Source: Curtobacterium sp. MCSS17_015 | GTDB taxonomy: Bacteria > Actinomycetota > Actinomycetes > Actinomycetales > Microbacteriaceae | DNA: 64,000 nucleotides | NCBI RefSeq assembly: GCF_003234265.2 | Contig: NZ_CP126256.1 | Coordinates: 1,116,001-1,180,000, forward strand | Direction of reading: 5' to 3' | Shown: piece by piece, positions 49,448-58,911 of the stretch | Layout of the letters: every line of letters begins with the position of its first letter | Position numbering within the stretch: position 1 is the stretch's first letter | Translations under genes and position numbers: made by a program | Notes under the pieces: model-generated | What the model was told of the DNA's origin: nothing | The model's database searches: none | What the model saw: the letters and a program-made list of their open reading frames with translations, nothing else

Positions 49448-52107
49448 ACGGCCAGCTCCGGCGTCGCCACGGCACCGGCCAGCCGCGCACGCTCCTCGGC
49501 GAGCACCTGCGCGATGAGCTGCGACTCGGAGATGTCGAAGGCCTGCGCCGACGCGCTCGCCGTCTCGCTGACGGCGGCGAAGTCCGCGAAGGTCCTGGTC
49601 TTCCGCGCGAGCATCCGCACGAGCGCAGCGTCGACACCGTCCTCGGACAGGAGGCGGTGCACCTGCACCACGTCGAGCTGGCCCATCCGACGGGCTCGGG
49701 CGATGGCCTGCCACTCCGTGGTCGGCTTCAGCTGTGGCTCGCAGATCACGACGACCGACGCCGCCTGGATGTTCAAGCCGACGCCGCCGGCGATGATCTG
49801 CGCGACCAGCACCGCGCCGGGTGCCGCGGCGGAGAACGCGTCGATCATGTCCTGCCGCCCGGAGGGCGTCATCGAGCCGCTGAGCGGACCGAAGACGGTT
49901 CCGTCGACGGAGGCGAGCACCGCCTCCAGGACGGCGCGGTAGTGCGAGAAGACGATCGTCTTGCGGCCGGTGGAACGCGCTTCGGCGATGACGTCGCGCA
50001 GCGACGCGATCTTGCTCGACGCGGCGCCGTCGAGCATCGCGAGCTGGCGCATCGTGTGGAAGCTGTCGCCGGCCACTGCGGTGGCGTAGCGCTCGGCCTC
50101 GGCAGGGGTCAGGTCGGTCCACTCCTCGACCTCGACGAGTTCGGGGAGCTCGGTGAGGACGTCCTCCTGGCTTCGGCGGAGGTAGACCGGCGCGATCTGC
50201 TTCCGGAACGTCAGCGGGTCGTGGTCCTGATCGTCGACGAGGAGGTCCGGGCGGATGTGGTCGATGAGGACGCGGAACTCCTCGACCCGGTTCTCGAGCG
50301 GGGTGCCGGACATGAGCAGGGCGCGGTCGGCGCGTTCGAGGAGTGCGCGGGTGTGCTTCGTGCGCTTCGCGTCGGGGTTCTTGACGTAATGCGCTTCGTC
50401 GACGATGACCGCGGCGAAGCGCTGCTCCTCGGGCACCTGTGAGCGGAACCACTCGAGGGTCTCGAAGGTGGTGACGGCGACACCGCCGTCGCGGAGCCAG
50501 CCGGTGATGCCGCGCACCCGCTCCGGGCCGTGGAGGCGGAACGCCGGGACGGACGTGTGCTTCTCCGTCTCACGGAGCCAGTTCACCACCACCGCGGCGG
50601 GGCACACGACCACGAACCGCGGCATGCCGTCCTGCGCGGTGGCGGCCATGTGAGCGATCGCAGCGAGTGCCTCGACGGTCTTGCCGAGGCCCATCTCGTC
50701 GCCGATCACGACCCGCTCCTGCACGAGGGCGAACGCGGCGCCGAAGCGCTGGTACCCGCGGAGGGAGGCAGAGAGGAGGGACGTGTCGAGGTGGAACTGT
50801 TCGATCTGCTCGATCAGGCCCTCGGGCAGTGACCCGCGGCCGGCCGTCGTCGAGTCGGTGAGGCCGACCTCGTCGAGGAGGGCGAAGTAGCTCGCCGGGC
50901 GGTCGAGGAAGTCGCTCCAGTCGTCCGTGGTCGCGATCCGGTCACGGTCGCCGGCTGCGCGGACAGCACGCTGGCGGGCGTCGTCGACGTCCGCCTCGAT
51001 GCGCTCGACGGCACCTTCGGCCGGGTTGAACGAGCCGGAGGCCAGTGCTCCCGGCTGGTGCACGATGCCCAGGACCGCGTGTTGCGCGACCGCGTCGGCC
51101 AGGGGAGCGAGCTCCTCGACGAGGACGGCGGCTCGCGGGCCACCACCGTTCTTCGCGGCCTCCCACTGACGGAGCGCCGAGACCAACGCCACGCTCGCGG
51201 TGTCCTGGCGGCGGGCGTCGATCTGGACGGCGGCGTCCTCGCGGGCAGCGTCCTGGATCGACCGGGCGGCGGCGTTGATGCGTGCGGCGGTGGTCTCGCC
51301 GACGCCGGGGAGCTGACCGGCGGTGATCGGGGCACGCAGGAGTTCGCCGACCGACTGGATGCCGGCGTCCCGGGCCGCGCTGAGCCGGAGCTGGTCGCGG
51401 GTGACGTCGCGGAGGCGGTCGATGTCCATCGCGTTCAACTCGCGCCGGGCGGCGACGTCCCGCACGCGGTGGCCGGCGTCGAGGACGCGGGCCCGTGCCT
51501 CCTGTTCCGTCTCGACCACCGACCGGAGCGTCGCGATCGTCGTGGGGAGGTGCGCCATCGGGGCGAGGTCGATCAGTGCGACCGGGCCGAGGTGCGCGGT
51601 GGCGGTGAGGAGCGGGCCCTCGGTGTCGAGCAGGGCGTCGAGTGTGACGTCGGGACGGGGGAGGTGGCGGGTGTCGACGGCTTGGAGGGAGGTGAGGGCG
51701 CCGCTGGCGTCGAGCCATGCGCTGGTCTCGGCCAGGTAGTACTCGGCTCGTGCGGCTGCTTCGCGGCGTTCCTTGCCGGCGAAGATGCCGGCGATGCCGG
51801 AGGTGGCGTCCATGTCGGCGAGGGCGAGTGGGACGTCTTTCGTCAGGACGGTGAGGACGTTGTCGGCGGGGGCGTCGAGGTGGGGGAGCGTCGCGGCGTG
51901 CTGCATGGCAGCGGCGAGGGTGGTGTCGGCGGCGCGGAGGGGGAGGACGGAGCACGAGAGGGCTGGGCCGGTGATCGTCAGGCGGCGGGCGAGGAGGGTG
52001 TCCTTCGCCGTTGAGGCGGCGTCCTGAATGGAGGCGCGGTGGTGGCGGACCTCTGCCGCAACGGTGGAGAGCATCTGCAGTCGGTCACGGAGTGCTTTGT
52101 CGACCAT
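49429..52107 (-). CDS. SNF2-family helicase-like ATPase with large N-terminal region
   Basis: 892 residues. The first 460 are helical, with a helix-hairpin-helix segment (ITAGQLPGVGETTAARINAA). The SNF2 core follows: GDEMGLGKTVEALAAIA near residue 470, VIVDEAHYVKN, LLMSGTPLENRVEEF, VFSHYRAVLEAVL, and VGLNIQAASVVVICEPQLKPT with QAIARARRMGQ. SNF2 enzymes remodel or translocate on duplex DNA and recur in restriction and defence loci. No nuclease domain is fused. The ATG at 52107 has GAGAGGGG upstream on the minus strand; ten residues further upstream are in frame but unlikely. Confidence 0.85.
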   Translation of the reverse strand: MVDKALRDRLQMLSTVAAEVRHHRASIQDAASTAKDTLLARRLTITGPALSCSVLPLRAADTTLAAAMQHAATLPHLDAPADNVLTVLTKDVPLALADMDATSGIAGIFAGKERREAAARAEYYLAETSAWLDASGALTSLQAVDTRHLPRPDVTLDALLDTEGPLLTATAHLGPVALIDLAPMAHLPTTIATLRSVVETEQEARARVLDAGHRVRDVAARRELNAMDIDRLRDVTRDQLRLSAARDAGIQSVGELLRAPITAGQLPGVGETTAARINAAARSIQDAAREDAAVQIDARRQDTASVALVSALRQWEAAKNGGGPRAAVLVEELAPLADAVAQHAVLGIVHQPGALASGSFNPAEGAVERIEADVDDARQRAVRAAGDRDRIATTDDWSDFLDRPASYFALLDEVGLTDSTTAGRGSLPEGLIEQIEQFHLDTSLLSASLRGYQRFGAAFALVQERVVIGDEMGLGKTVEALAAIAHMAATAQDGMPRFVVVCPAAVVVNWLRETEKHTSVPAFRLHGPERVRGITGWLRDGGVAVTTFETLEWFRSQVPEEQRFAAVIVDEAHYVKNPDAKRTKHTRALLERADRALLMSGTPLENRVEEFRVLIDHIRPDLLVDDQDHDPLTFRKQIAPVYLRRSQEDVLTELPELVEVEEWTDLTPAEAERYATAVAGDSFHTMRQLAMLDGAASSKIASLRDVIAEARSTGRKTIVFSHYRAVLEAVLASVDGTVFGPLSGSMTPSGRQDMIDAFSAAAPGAVLVAQIIAGGVGLNIQAASVVVICEPQLKPTTEWQAIARARRMGQLDVVQVHRLLSEDGVDAALVRMLARKTRTFADFAAVSETASASAQAFDISESQLIAQVLAEERARLAGAVATPELAVYPAEP

Positions 52108-52201
52108 TGGTGCCCCTCTCCGGGTCGTGGGTCTCATCGTGGCATGCGTCGCTCCGCCGCCGTGCGACGAAGGGCGGCTCGTCGTGTCGAACGGGCAGGA
52201 G

Positions 52202-52744
52202 TCAGCTCACTGAGGCACCCTTCCGCCGATTGCAGGAGCCGCAGAGGATCTGGAGGTTCTCGGGCTCGCTACTGCCACCGCGCGACACCGGGATGACGTG
52301 GTCGTACTGGAGTTCTGTGACGGACCCGCACAACGTGCACCTGCCGCCGTCGCGTGCCCAGACGTACTGCTTCACATCGGCCGGGATCGCCCCCCTCCGG
52401 TACCGCGTCGGCTGCTCGGGAGCGAAAGCCGTGGTCTGCGCCCGTGCCAGCGTCGCCGCCTGTCGACGGTCGCGCGTGACGAGCAGAGCGAAGACGTCTT
52501 CGGCCTGGAGGCCGTCGTTGTCCCAGAACCACCGGTCGCGGAACCACCAGTACTGACGTTCTTTGATCCGGCCGATACGCGCCGGTCGGTCGTTCGACTG
52601 CGCGAAGATCTCCTGGAGCTCGTCCTTCCGGAGCTTCGGACCCACGAGGTACGTGTCCCTGCCGATTCGAAGCTGAACCCGGCCCCTCCTGGTGAACAAG
52701 TTCACCCGATGCGTGAATCCGACATTCTCGACCCTACGAAGCAC
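52202..52744 (-). CDS. HNH endonuclease
   Basis: 180 residues. The C-terminus is a canonical zinc-type HNH nuclease: CTLCG (Cys136, Cys139), LQYDHVIPVSRGG (Asp148, His149), ENLQILCGSCNRRKG (Asn163, Cys168, Cys171). The first 115 residues include a basic, aromatic region (IKERQYWWFRDRWFW) that may bind DNA or a partner. HNH nucleases cut DNA nonspecifically or as part of restriction, homing or retron systems. The GTG at 52744 has AAAGGACC upstream. It sits between two helicase genes on the same strand, 95 and 135 bases apart. Confidence 0.85.
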   Translation of the reverse strand: MLRRVENVGFTHRVNLFTRRGRVQLRIGRDTYLVGPKLRKDELQEIFAQSNDRPARIGRIKERQYWWFRDRWFWDNDGLQAEDVFALLVTRDRRQAATLARAQTTAFAPEQPTRYRRGAIPADVKQYVWARDGGRCTLCGSVTELQYDHVIPVSRGGSSEPENLQILCGSCNRRKGASVS

Positions 52745-52879
52745 TCGAGGTCCTTTCTCCTAGGTGATCAGGTGACGACTGCTCGTCGACCCACACACGT
52801 CTCATCGGTCTTGCGAGGTACGAACCCACAGACCAGCGATGCTCTTCTCCGGCCTCGCGGCCAGCGGCGACGAAGGAGG

Positions 52880-54961
52880 TCACCGCACCCCGACCCAGAG
52901 CCCGTCCCGCGCCCGCGTCATCCCGACGTACAGTTCCCGTCGGTCGAGCTCGCGCCGCTCCTTCGCTGACTCCGACTCCGTGAGCGGCGGGTCGGCGAGC
53001 AGCTTCGCGGGCACGTGCGGGAGGAGCACCTGCTTGAACTCCAGGCCCTTCGCCCGCTTGATCGTGCCGACACGGATCATGTCGGAACTCTTGCCGGCGT
53101 AGTTCTTCAGCGAGACGGTCGGCACCCCGGCATCGGCGAGCAGCGCCATCACCTTGTCGGCCTGCGGGTTCGTCGCCGTCAGGATGCCGACGTCACCACG
53201 TCCCGTGCCCACCAGGCGGAGGACCTCCTCCACACGGGTGAGCAGTGCGTCGTCGTGCTCCGCCCGACTCGAGAACCGGTTGATGCCTGGCTGCGGTCCG
53301 GAGCGCGTGACCGCGGAGACCGAGTCGCCGGCACCGTCGACGCCCTCGATGTCGACGAACTGGTCGTCGGCCACCATCTGCTTGGCGAACTCGAGGATCT
53401 CCGCCGTGTTGCGGTGGTTCACGTCGAGCACGACACCGCGTCCGGCGAGGCTGATGCCGACCTCTCCGAGTGTGTAGCCGCCCGGGTAGATGGTCTGCTG
53501 CCCATCGCCGATGAGGGTGAGCCCGTCGGAGCGGTCGCCGACGAGCGAGTGGAGCAGCGAGACCATCGCGCAGGACAGGTCCTGCGCTTCGTCGACTATC
53601 ACCGCGTCGTACCGGTCGAGCGGGACCTCCCGCAGTGCGTCGCGGGCGAGGAGGATGACGTCTTCCCAGTCGCAGCCGCCGCGCTCGCGGAGACCGGCCG
53701 AGTACGCCTCGTACAGGTCCCACACGGCCTGGCGGTCGTCCACGGTCAACCGGTGCTTGCGGCCCACACGCGCAAGGTCCGCGTACTCGTCGAAGTGCGT
53801 CAGCCCGCGTCCCTTGATGACGTGGCTGATCTCCTCCTCCCAGTAGCGACGCGTGAAGCGCGTCGCCTTCAACGGACTGGAGGCGCTGATCGCGTTCCAT
53901 GCATCGGCGAACGCCAACTGGGCCTCCCGTCCGGGCGTGCGGAACGCGATCCCGCGTTCCTTGAGGAGGCGGGTGGCGAATGCGTGCACGTTGACGAAGT
54001 CGACGCGGCCGACCATCTCCGGGGCCAGGCGCTCGAGGAGCGACTCGAGCACTGCCGGCAGCGTGCGGATGTAGGTGGTGAAGAGGATGCGGCCGCCCGT
54101 CGAGCGGGCCAGGTAGGCGGCCCGATGCAGGCCGACCACGGTCTTGCCCGTGCCGGCTGCCCCGCGGATACGGGCCGGGCCGTTGAAGCTGCGACGGACG
54201 AGCTTCGCCTGTGCGGGGTCGAGCGAGGCCATCCACTCCTCGATCGGCGCCTCGAGGATGCCGTCGAGGAGGTGACGGTCGAGCTCGTCCTGATCGACCG
54301 GCTCCGGTTGCGGCTCGGGCGTGCGAGAGATGACGGTCTGCGGGACGATCACTTGCTGGGTACTTGCGGCCGCGCCGTCCATCACCGGGAAGTGCGAGAT
54401 GATGGCGGCGAGGACCTCGTCGACGCGCCTGGGGGAGAGTCGAGCCTTCGGGCGGGTGATGTGTCCGATGAGGTCGTGCGTGCCGACGATGTCGACCGAG
54501 GCCACACGCGCCTCGATGCCCTTCTTGCCTGCGAGCGCGACGACGGCGTGCACCTCACCGGGAGCGAGGCCGACGTCGGCCAGGACCTTCTCGGTGTCCC
54601 ACGCGAGGTCGGCGAGGCGTGCAACGTCGTCCGTGACGTCCTCCTGGCCGCGCCTGATGCGGTCGTTGTCGATCGCGACCTCGCGCCAAGCCTTCGTGTC
54701 GACGATCCAGACGCCGGAGTTGCCGACGACGACCATGTCGACGTTCGCGGTGCCACTACCAGGCCAGCGGCGGTCGGCGAGGAGGTGGTAGCCGACGCCG
54801 GCCAGGGGCGCGAGCGTGCGTGCTGTCTCGGCCTCGGTGCGGTGGGCGATCTCGAAGCGGCCTGCGCGCTGCTCGGCTTCGTCGGCCTGTCGGCGGAGTT
54901 CGCTTGCTCGGCCGCGCTGACGGCGTGCTTCGACGCCTGCCGATTCCCCTGCGATCGTCAT
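52880..54961 (-). CDS. NERD nuclease-related protein fused to UvrD-type helicase
   Basis: 693 residues. Residues 35-145 are a NERD domain (Glu43, Asp75, Asp88-Thr-Lys90 in VWIVDTKAW), the PD-(D/E)xK-like nuclease-related fold. From residue 265 an SF1 helicase core begins: GAAGTGKTVVGLH, DFVNVHAFATRLL, VIVDEAQDLS, GDGQQTIYPGGYTLGEVG, VGTIKRAKGLEFKQVLL and YVGMTRARDGLWVGV. Such NERD-helicases appear next to restriction and defence genes and may process DNA ends. The ATG at 54961 is supported by GAGGGG upstream. It is divergent from the MazG-like gene. Confidence 0.86.
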   Translation of the reverse strand: MTIAGESAGVEARRQRGRASELRRQADEAEQRAGRFEIAHRTEAETARTLAPLAGVGYHLLADRRWPGSGTANVDMVVVGNSGVWIVDTKAWREVAIDNDRIRRGQEDVTDDVARLADLAWDTEKVLADVGLAPGEVHAVVALAGKKGIEARVASVDIVGTHDLIGHITRPKARLSPRRVDEVLAAIISHFPVMDGAAASTQQVIVPQTVISRTPEPQPEPVDQDELDRHLLDGILEAPIEEWMASLDPAQAKLVRRSFNGPARIRGAAGTGKTVVGLHRAAYLARSTGGRILFTTYIRTLPAVLESLLERLAPEMVGRVDFVNVHAFATRLLKERGIAFRTPGREAQLAFADAWNAISASSPLKATRFTRRYWEEEISHVIKGRGLTHFDEYADLARVGRKHRLTVDDRQAVWDLYEAYSAGLRERGGCDWEDVILLARDALREVPLDRYDAVIVDEAQDLSCAMVSLLHSLVGDRSDGLTLIGDGQQTIYPGGYTLGEVGISLAGRGVVLDVNHRNTAEILEFAKQMVADDQFVDIEGVDGAGDSVSAVTRSGPQPGINRFSSRAEHDDALLTRVEEVLRLVGTGRGDVGILTATNPQADKVMALLADAGVPTVSLKNYAGKSSDMIRVGTIKRAKGLEFKQVLLPHVPAKLLADPPLTESESAKERRELDRRELYVGMTRARDGLWVGVR

Positions 54962-55187
54962 CGTGATGTGCCCCTCGGGGACGCATCGAGACGGGCACCG
55001 CCTGTGGTCCCCGGAACTGGCGGTGCTGACTCATCCTCGGGGAGCGGGCGCGGCGGCGGGAGCACCTGTTGTGGGGGGTGGGGCGGCCACGGAACAGTCG
55101 ACCCGACCAATTCCTGCTTGGCACGAGCCCGTGTCGATGGAGGAAAGATGAACATGCACCCGGCCGTAGAGGCTTCATACAGACTGC

Positions 55188-55193
55188 TAGCGT
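55188..55193 (+). promoter_or_regulatory. Putative -10 box (TAGCGT) of the MazG-like operon
   Basis: TAGCGT ends six bases before the ATG at 55200, leaderless spacing, identical in layout to the hexamer before the gene at 29954. Confidence 0.5.
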
Positions 55194-55199
55194 TCCGAC

Positions 55200-55520
55200 A
55201 TGACGGATGAGGGACTGCGCGACGAGCTTCGCGAGTTCGTGGCGGAACGCGACTGGGAACAGTTTCACACACCGGAGAACCTGGCAAAGAGCATCGCGAT
55301 CGAGGCCGGGGAACTCCTCGAATGCTTCCAGTGGTCGGGAGACGGAGACATCACGCGGGTTGAATCGGAGCTCGCAGACGTTCTCACCTACTGTCATTTG
55401 CTGGCCGACCGTCTTGGCCTCGATCCGGACGCTGTGGTCAGGGGCAAGCTCGCCGTGACGAGGGTGAAGTACCCCTCAGACATAGCACGCGGACGGAGCA
55501 CGAAACATGACCGACTTTGA
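55200..55520 (+). CDS. MazG-like nucleotide pyrophosphohydrolase
   Basis: 106 residues of the all-alpha NTP-PPase superfamily: ENLAKSIAIEAGELLECFQW (metal-binding Glu35 and Glu38 in the EAGELLE helix) and ESELADVLTYCHLLADRLG (Glu57, Asp60). These enzymes hydrolyse nucleoside triphosphates to monophosphate and pyrophosphate, cleaning pools or lowering ppGpp-related or phage-derived nucleotides. The gene overlaps the GIY-YIG/DUF2075 gene by 14 bases, so the two are coupled. G+C content is lower than in the flanks. No other domain is present. Confidence 0.85.
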   Translation: MTDEGLRDELREFVAERDWEQFHTPENLAKSIAIEAGELLECFQWSGDGDITRVESELADVLTYCHLLADRLGLDPDAVVRGKLAVTRVKYPSDIARGRSTKHDRL

Positions 55521-57222
55521 GATCATGCGATGGCCGTTCACTGAGCAACATCTTCGATCATGGCGGGACGCCGACCCGCGCTTCGTGAATTGGCCCGTTG
55601 TGTACATTCTCGACGACGGACGGCGTGTCTACGTCGGTGAGACCTTGAACACTGCCGCGCGCATGCGGCAGCACCTGGAATCGGAAGACCGCCGCTCACT
55701 CAAGGCAGTCCGGTTGGTGCTCGACAGCACGTTCAACAAGTCGGTCTGCCTCGACCTTGAATCCCAACTCATCGGGCTGTTCGCGGGCGACGACAAGTAC
55801 GTGGTGATGAACAGTAACAAGGGCATCGTCAACGGCGACTACTACGACCGCGATCAGTACCGCGACAAGTTCACCGAAATATTCGAAGCTCTTCGCCGAC
55901 AGAACCTGTTCACCCGGAGCATCCCGGAGATCGAGAACAGCGAGCTGTTCAAGCTGTCGCCGTTCAAGGCGCTCAACCGGGACCAGGCGATCGTCATGGA
56001 GGACATCCTCGAGGGCTTGTTCGCCGACCGTGCCAGTGGTGCTGGCGGCAGCACCATCGTCGTGCAAGGTGATCCAGGTACGGGGAAGACGGTCGTCGCC
56101 GTCTTCTTGCTCAAGCTCCTGCGGGACATCTCGGACGGCACCGGTGTCGATGACGTCGGTGGAGATTCGTTGTTCGCCGACTTCTTCACGGAGGAGAACC
56201 GCCGTCTCCTGGCTGGCTTCCGTTTCGGACTGGTGGTGCCGCAACAGGCGTTGCGTGCGTCGTTGAAGCGTGTTTTCCGGAAGACGCCGGGTCTCGATCA
56301 GACGATGGTGCTCACGCCGTTTGAGGTGGGTAAGAGCGATGAGAAGTGGGATCTGCTGGTCGTCGACGAGTCGCACCGCCTGAATCATCGGGCGAATCAG
56401 GCGTCGGGACCGCAGAACAAAAGCTTCGGTGACATCAATGCGAAGTTGTTCGGCGCTGACGCGGATCACTGGACCCAGCTGGACTGGATCCGCGAGCAGA
56501 GCACGAATCAATTGTTTCTGCTCGACTCGGAACAAAGCGTTCGTCCTGCGGATCTGCCGCAGAGAGTCCAGGCTGATCTGGTTCGTTCCGCGCGCGACCG
56601 CGATCGGTACTACCGCCTGTTCACGCAAATGCGAGTGCAGGGAGGGGCCGACTACGTCTCCTACGTCCGAGCAATAATGAGGGGAGAGTCGCCGGAGCGT
56701 CGAACATTCGGAGACTACGAGTTCCGCATGTTCGATGACGTCGGAGAGATGCACGAGGCGATCCGTGCTCGGGACTCGGAAGTAGGTCTGTCGCGTCTCG
56801 TCGCAGGTTACGCGTGGGAGTGGAAGAGCAAGAGGGACAGTGAGGCGTTCGACATCGAGATTGACGGCCAGCACCTGCAGTGGAACCAGGCGCAGACCGA
56901 CTGGATCAACTCGCCTGGCGCGATCGATCAGGTCGGATCAATCCACACGGTTCAGGGCTATGACCTGAACTACGTCGGTGTCATCATCGGGCCGGACCTT
57001 CGCTTCGACGCTGACGCGCAGCGGCTCGTGTTCGAGCGCTCGAGTTACTTCGACAAGAAGGGCATGGAGAACAACCCCCGCCTGGGCATCACGTACTCAG
57101 ATGAAGACCTTCTCGTCCTGGTCGCCAATGTGTACGCAGTTCTACTCACTCGCGGTGTTCGCGGAACGTACCTCTTCGTCAGTGACCCGTCTCTCCGAGC
57201 ATGGCTTCGCAGATTCCTCTGA
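55507..57222 (+). CDS. GIY-YIG nuclease fused to DUF2075 helicase/ATPase
   Basis: 571 residues. Residues 28-105 are a complete GIY-YIG nuclease: Tyr33 in VVYILDDG, Tyr42 in VYVGETLN, Arg52, Glu85 in LESQLIG and Asn102 in VMNSNKG. A DUF2075 ATPase (Schlafen-like/SF1 relative) follows, with Walker A QGDPGTGKTVVAV at 187-199, Walker B WDLLVVDESHRL, and SIHTVQGYDLNYVGVIIG. Nuclease plus helicase in one chain suits cleavage and unwinding of foreign DNA. It overlaps the MazG-like gene and is followed by a type IV restriction-like frame 101 bases later. G+C is lower than the flanks (34 of the 60 bases from 56401 are G or C, against 44 of 60 from 51001). Confidence 0.87.
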   Translation: MTDFEIMRWPFTEQHLRSWRDADPRFVNWPVVYILDDGRRVYVGETLNTAARMRQHLESEDRRSLKAVRLVLDSTFNKSVCLDLESQLIGLFAGDDKYVVMNSNKGIVNGDYYDRDQYRDKFTEIFEALRRQNLFTRSIPEIENSELFKLSPFKALNRDQAIVMEDILEGLFADRASGAGGSTIVVQGDPGTGKTVVAVFLLKLLRDISDGTGVDDVGGDSLFADFFTEENRRLLAGFRFGLVVPQQALRASLKRVFRKTPGLDQTMVLTPFEVGKSDEKWDLLVVDESHRLNHRANQASGPQNKSFGDINAKLFGADADHWTQLDWIREQSTNQLFLLDSEQSVRPADLPQRVQADLVRSARDRDRYYRLFTQMRVQGGADYVSYVRAIMRGESPERRTFGDYEFRMFDDVGEMHEAIRARDSEVGLSRLVAGYAWEWKSKRDSEAFDIEIDGQHLQWNQAQTDWINSPGAIDQVGSIHTVQGYDLNYVGVIIGPDLRFDADAQRLVFERSSYFDKKGMENNPRLGITYSDEDLLVLVANVYAVLLTRGVRGTYLFVSDPSLRAWLRRFL

Positions 57223-57329
57223 CAGGGTGCTTCAAGTGCCACCACTGAGCTCGGAGAGGACCATCCTCCGAAGCGGATCCAATCGCCTAGCGTTGAGCGG
57301 CTACCATTCCCATCACAGGGGGTATGGGA

Positions 57330-58236
57330 ATGGTCTGGGAGATCACCGTCGGGCAGACGCTCAGGCGTCGAGAGGTCCACAAGCTGGTCGGCGGGGGTAG
57401 TCGTCAGAACGGTATCGCGCCCGTTGCGGGTTCTCCGGAGATTCTCGTGTTCACTGACCCCCGCATTTGGCGCTCATCACGGGTACGACCGGTTTGAGGG
57501 GTTGCGCGAGGACGGGACGTACGCCTACACCGGCGAGGGGCAGAACGGCGACCAGACGTTCCAGCGTGGGAACCGCGCGCTGCGCGACGCGCAGGCGGAG
57601 GGCCGCGACATCCGTTTGTTCCGCACTGCTGGCGTCATGGCTACCTACGTCGGGGCTTTCACGCTCGGTGAGCCTGCTTTCGAGATCAGACGCATTCCGT
57701 CGACGGCAGGTCCCGATCGCGATGGCATCATCTTCAACCTCGAGCCGATCGAAGCTGCAGCGTGCGACGTTCTCCCTGCCTACGGAGGGATTGAGAAGTC
57801 GACCGGGATTCGGGACTGGATTGCGCCGTCGAGCAACCAGTACCTCACGGCGTCTTCGGGCACGGTGGCGCGCGCGGCGATGCGTGACGAGTTCAGGCTG
57901 CAGGCTCAATTCGGGCGATGGCTGATCGCGCGTGGGGATCGAGTGAGAGCGCTGAGGCTCGCCACCGCCGGCACCTTCATCGAGCCCGACCTCTACAACT
58001 CGTCGACCGGTGAGGTAGTCGAGGCGAAGAGATCGGTAGCTCGACACGATGTCCGCATGGCGATTGGTCAGGCCCTGGACTACTCCAACGTCGCCCGCCT
58101 CAACGGCTTCCAAGTGGCCCCGTCGATCCTCTTGCCGGCTCGGCCAGGTGAGGACCTGCTTGAGCTCTGCCATTCTCTCGGGATAACGGTCTGGCACTCG
58201 GATCGTGGCGGTTTTACGCGGCTCAGTCCTCTATAG
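57330..58236 (+). pseudogene. Frameshifted SRA-like/PD-(D/E)xK nuclease (type IV restriction-like)
   Basis: Read in frame from ATG 57330 (AGGGGG upstream) the N-terminus is MVWEITVGQTLRRREVHKLV followed by a glycine-rich stretch and ILVFTDP. It then hits a stop at 57474-57476 unless the frame shifts by +1 in the C5 run 57458-57462. After the shift it continues with AFGAHHGYDRFEG and YAYTGEGQNGDQTFQRGN, reminiscent of SRA-like modules of ScoMcrA-type restriction proteins. The C-terminus carries a PD-(D/E)xK core: PD at 57985-57990 and E-A-K at 58021-58029, then HDVRMAIGQALDY. About 300 residues after correction. Either a real frameshift (pseudogene, programmed or phase-variable) or an indel error in the assembly. 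Modification-dependent cleavage is inferred, not shown. Confidence 0.7.
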
Positions 58237-58431
58237 GAGGCCGCGCTGTGGTTCGTTCCCTACTCGCTCCTGACCGATGCGTGGTTTGAAGGCCTGCCGC
58301 ACCATCAACGTCCGAACGCGATGCCGCCATGAGTCACTGGGCCCTCGAGCCGCGAGGACAACTCAGCGGCGTTACCCTCGACCCGCTCTAGGACCCCATT
58401 CGGCGCTCGGCGCCCGGCGCCGAACTCGGTT

Positions 58432-58911
58432 CTACGCCACGCTGCTGCGGCCCCGGAACACCCCGGCACGCACCAGCCAGACGTACATCAGGCACCCGAT
58501 GCAGACGTCGAACGCGGCGTTGAGGAAGGCTGCGACCAGTGCGACGGCAGCGCCGACCGGAGCTGCGTACGGAACGCCGATGAGCGCCAGAACGAGTGCG
58601 ACCCCGGTCACCACGAGTCCGACCCGCTGCGCGAACGTCGGGGGCTCGGGTGCCTCGAGTTCGGCGGGCGGGCCGAGCCGCGGGCGCACCAGGCGGCGGA
58701 ACAATGCGCCGTACGGGTGCCGCGTGATACCGGCCAGGCCTCCCCAGGCGAAGAGCGCGGCGATGACGGCGAGCAGCACGATGCCGATCGTCCGAGTGCT
58801 GTCGTTGAGGGTGAGGACGATGTCGAGCGCGAGCAGGACCGTCGTGATCGCGGCGCCGAAGCGGGGCGAACGCGGGTCGATCCCTCGGGAGGGTGCAGGG
58901 CTGGTGGTCAT
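58432..58911 (-). CDS. DUF4395 membrane protein
   Basis: 159 residues with four or so helices (AAITTVLLALDIVLTL, IGIVLLAVIAALFAWGGLAG, VGLVVTGVALVLALIGV, AAVALVAAFLNAAF). The DUF4395 hallmarks are the N-terminal DPRSPRFGA and the C-terminal CIGCLMYVWLV, two cysteines two residues apart in the membrane. Such proteins often sit beside thioredoxin-like genes, here overlapping by four bases, and may take part in thiol or sulfur redox chemistry. Function unknown. The ATG at 58911 is coupled to the thioredoxin stop. Confidence 0.82.
   Translation of the reverse strand: MTTSPAPSRGIDPRSPRFGAAITTVLLALDIVLTLNDSTRTIGIVLLAVIAALFAWGGLAGITRHPYGALFRRLVRPRLGPPAELEAPEPPTFAQRVGLVVTGVALVLALIGVPYAAPVGAAVALVAAFLNAAFDVCIGCLMYVWLVRAGVFRGRSSVA

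Noticed and set aside
55200..58236. Integrated prophage or IS element
   Set aside because: No integrase, transposase, phage structural gene or terminal inverted repeat is visible around the lower-GC genes.
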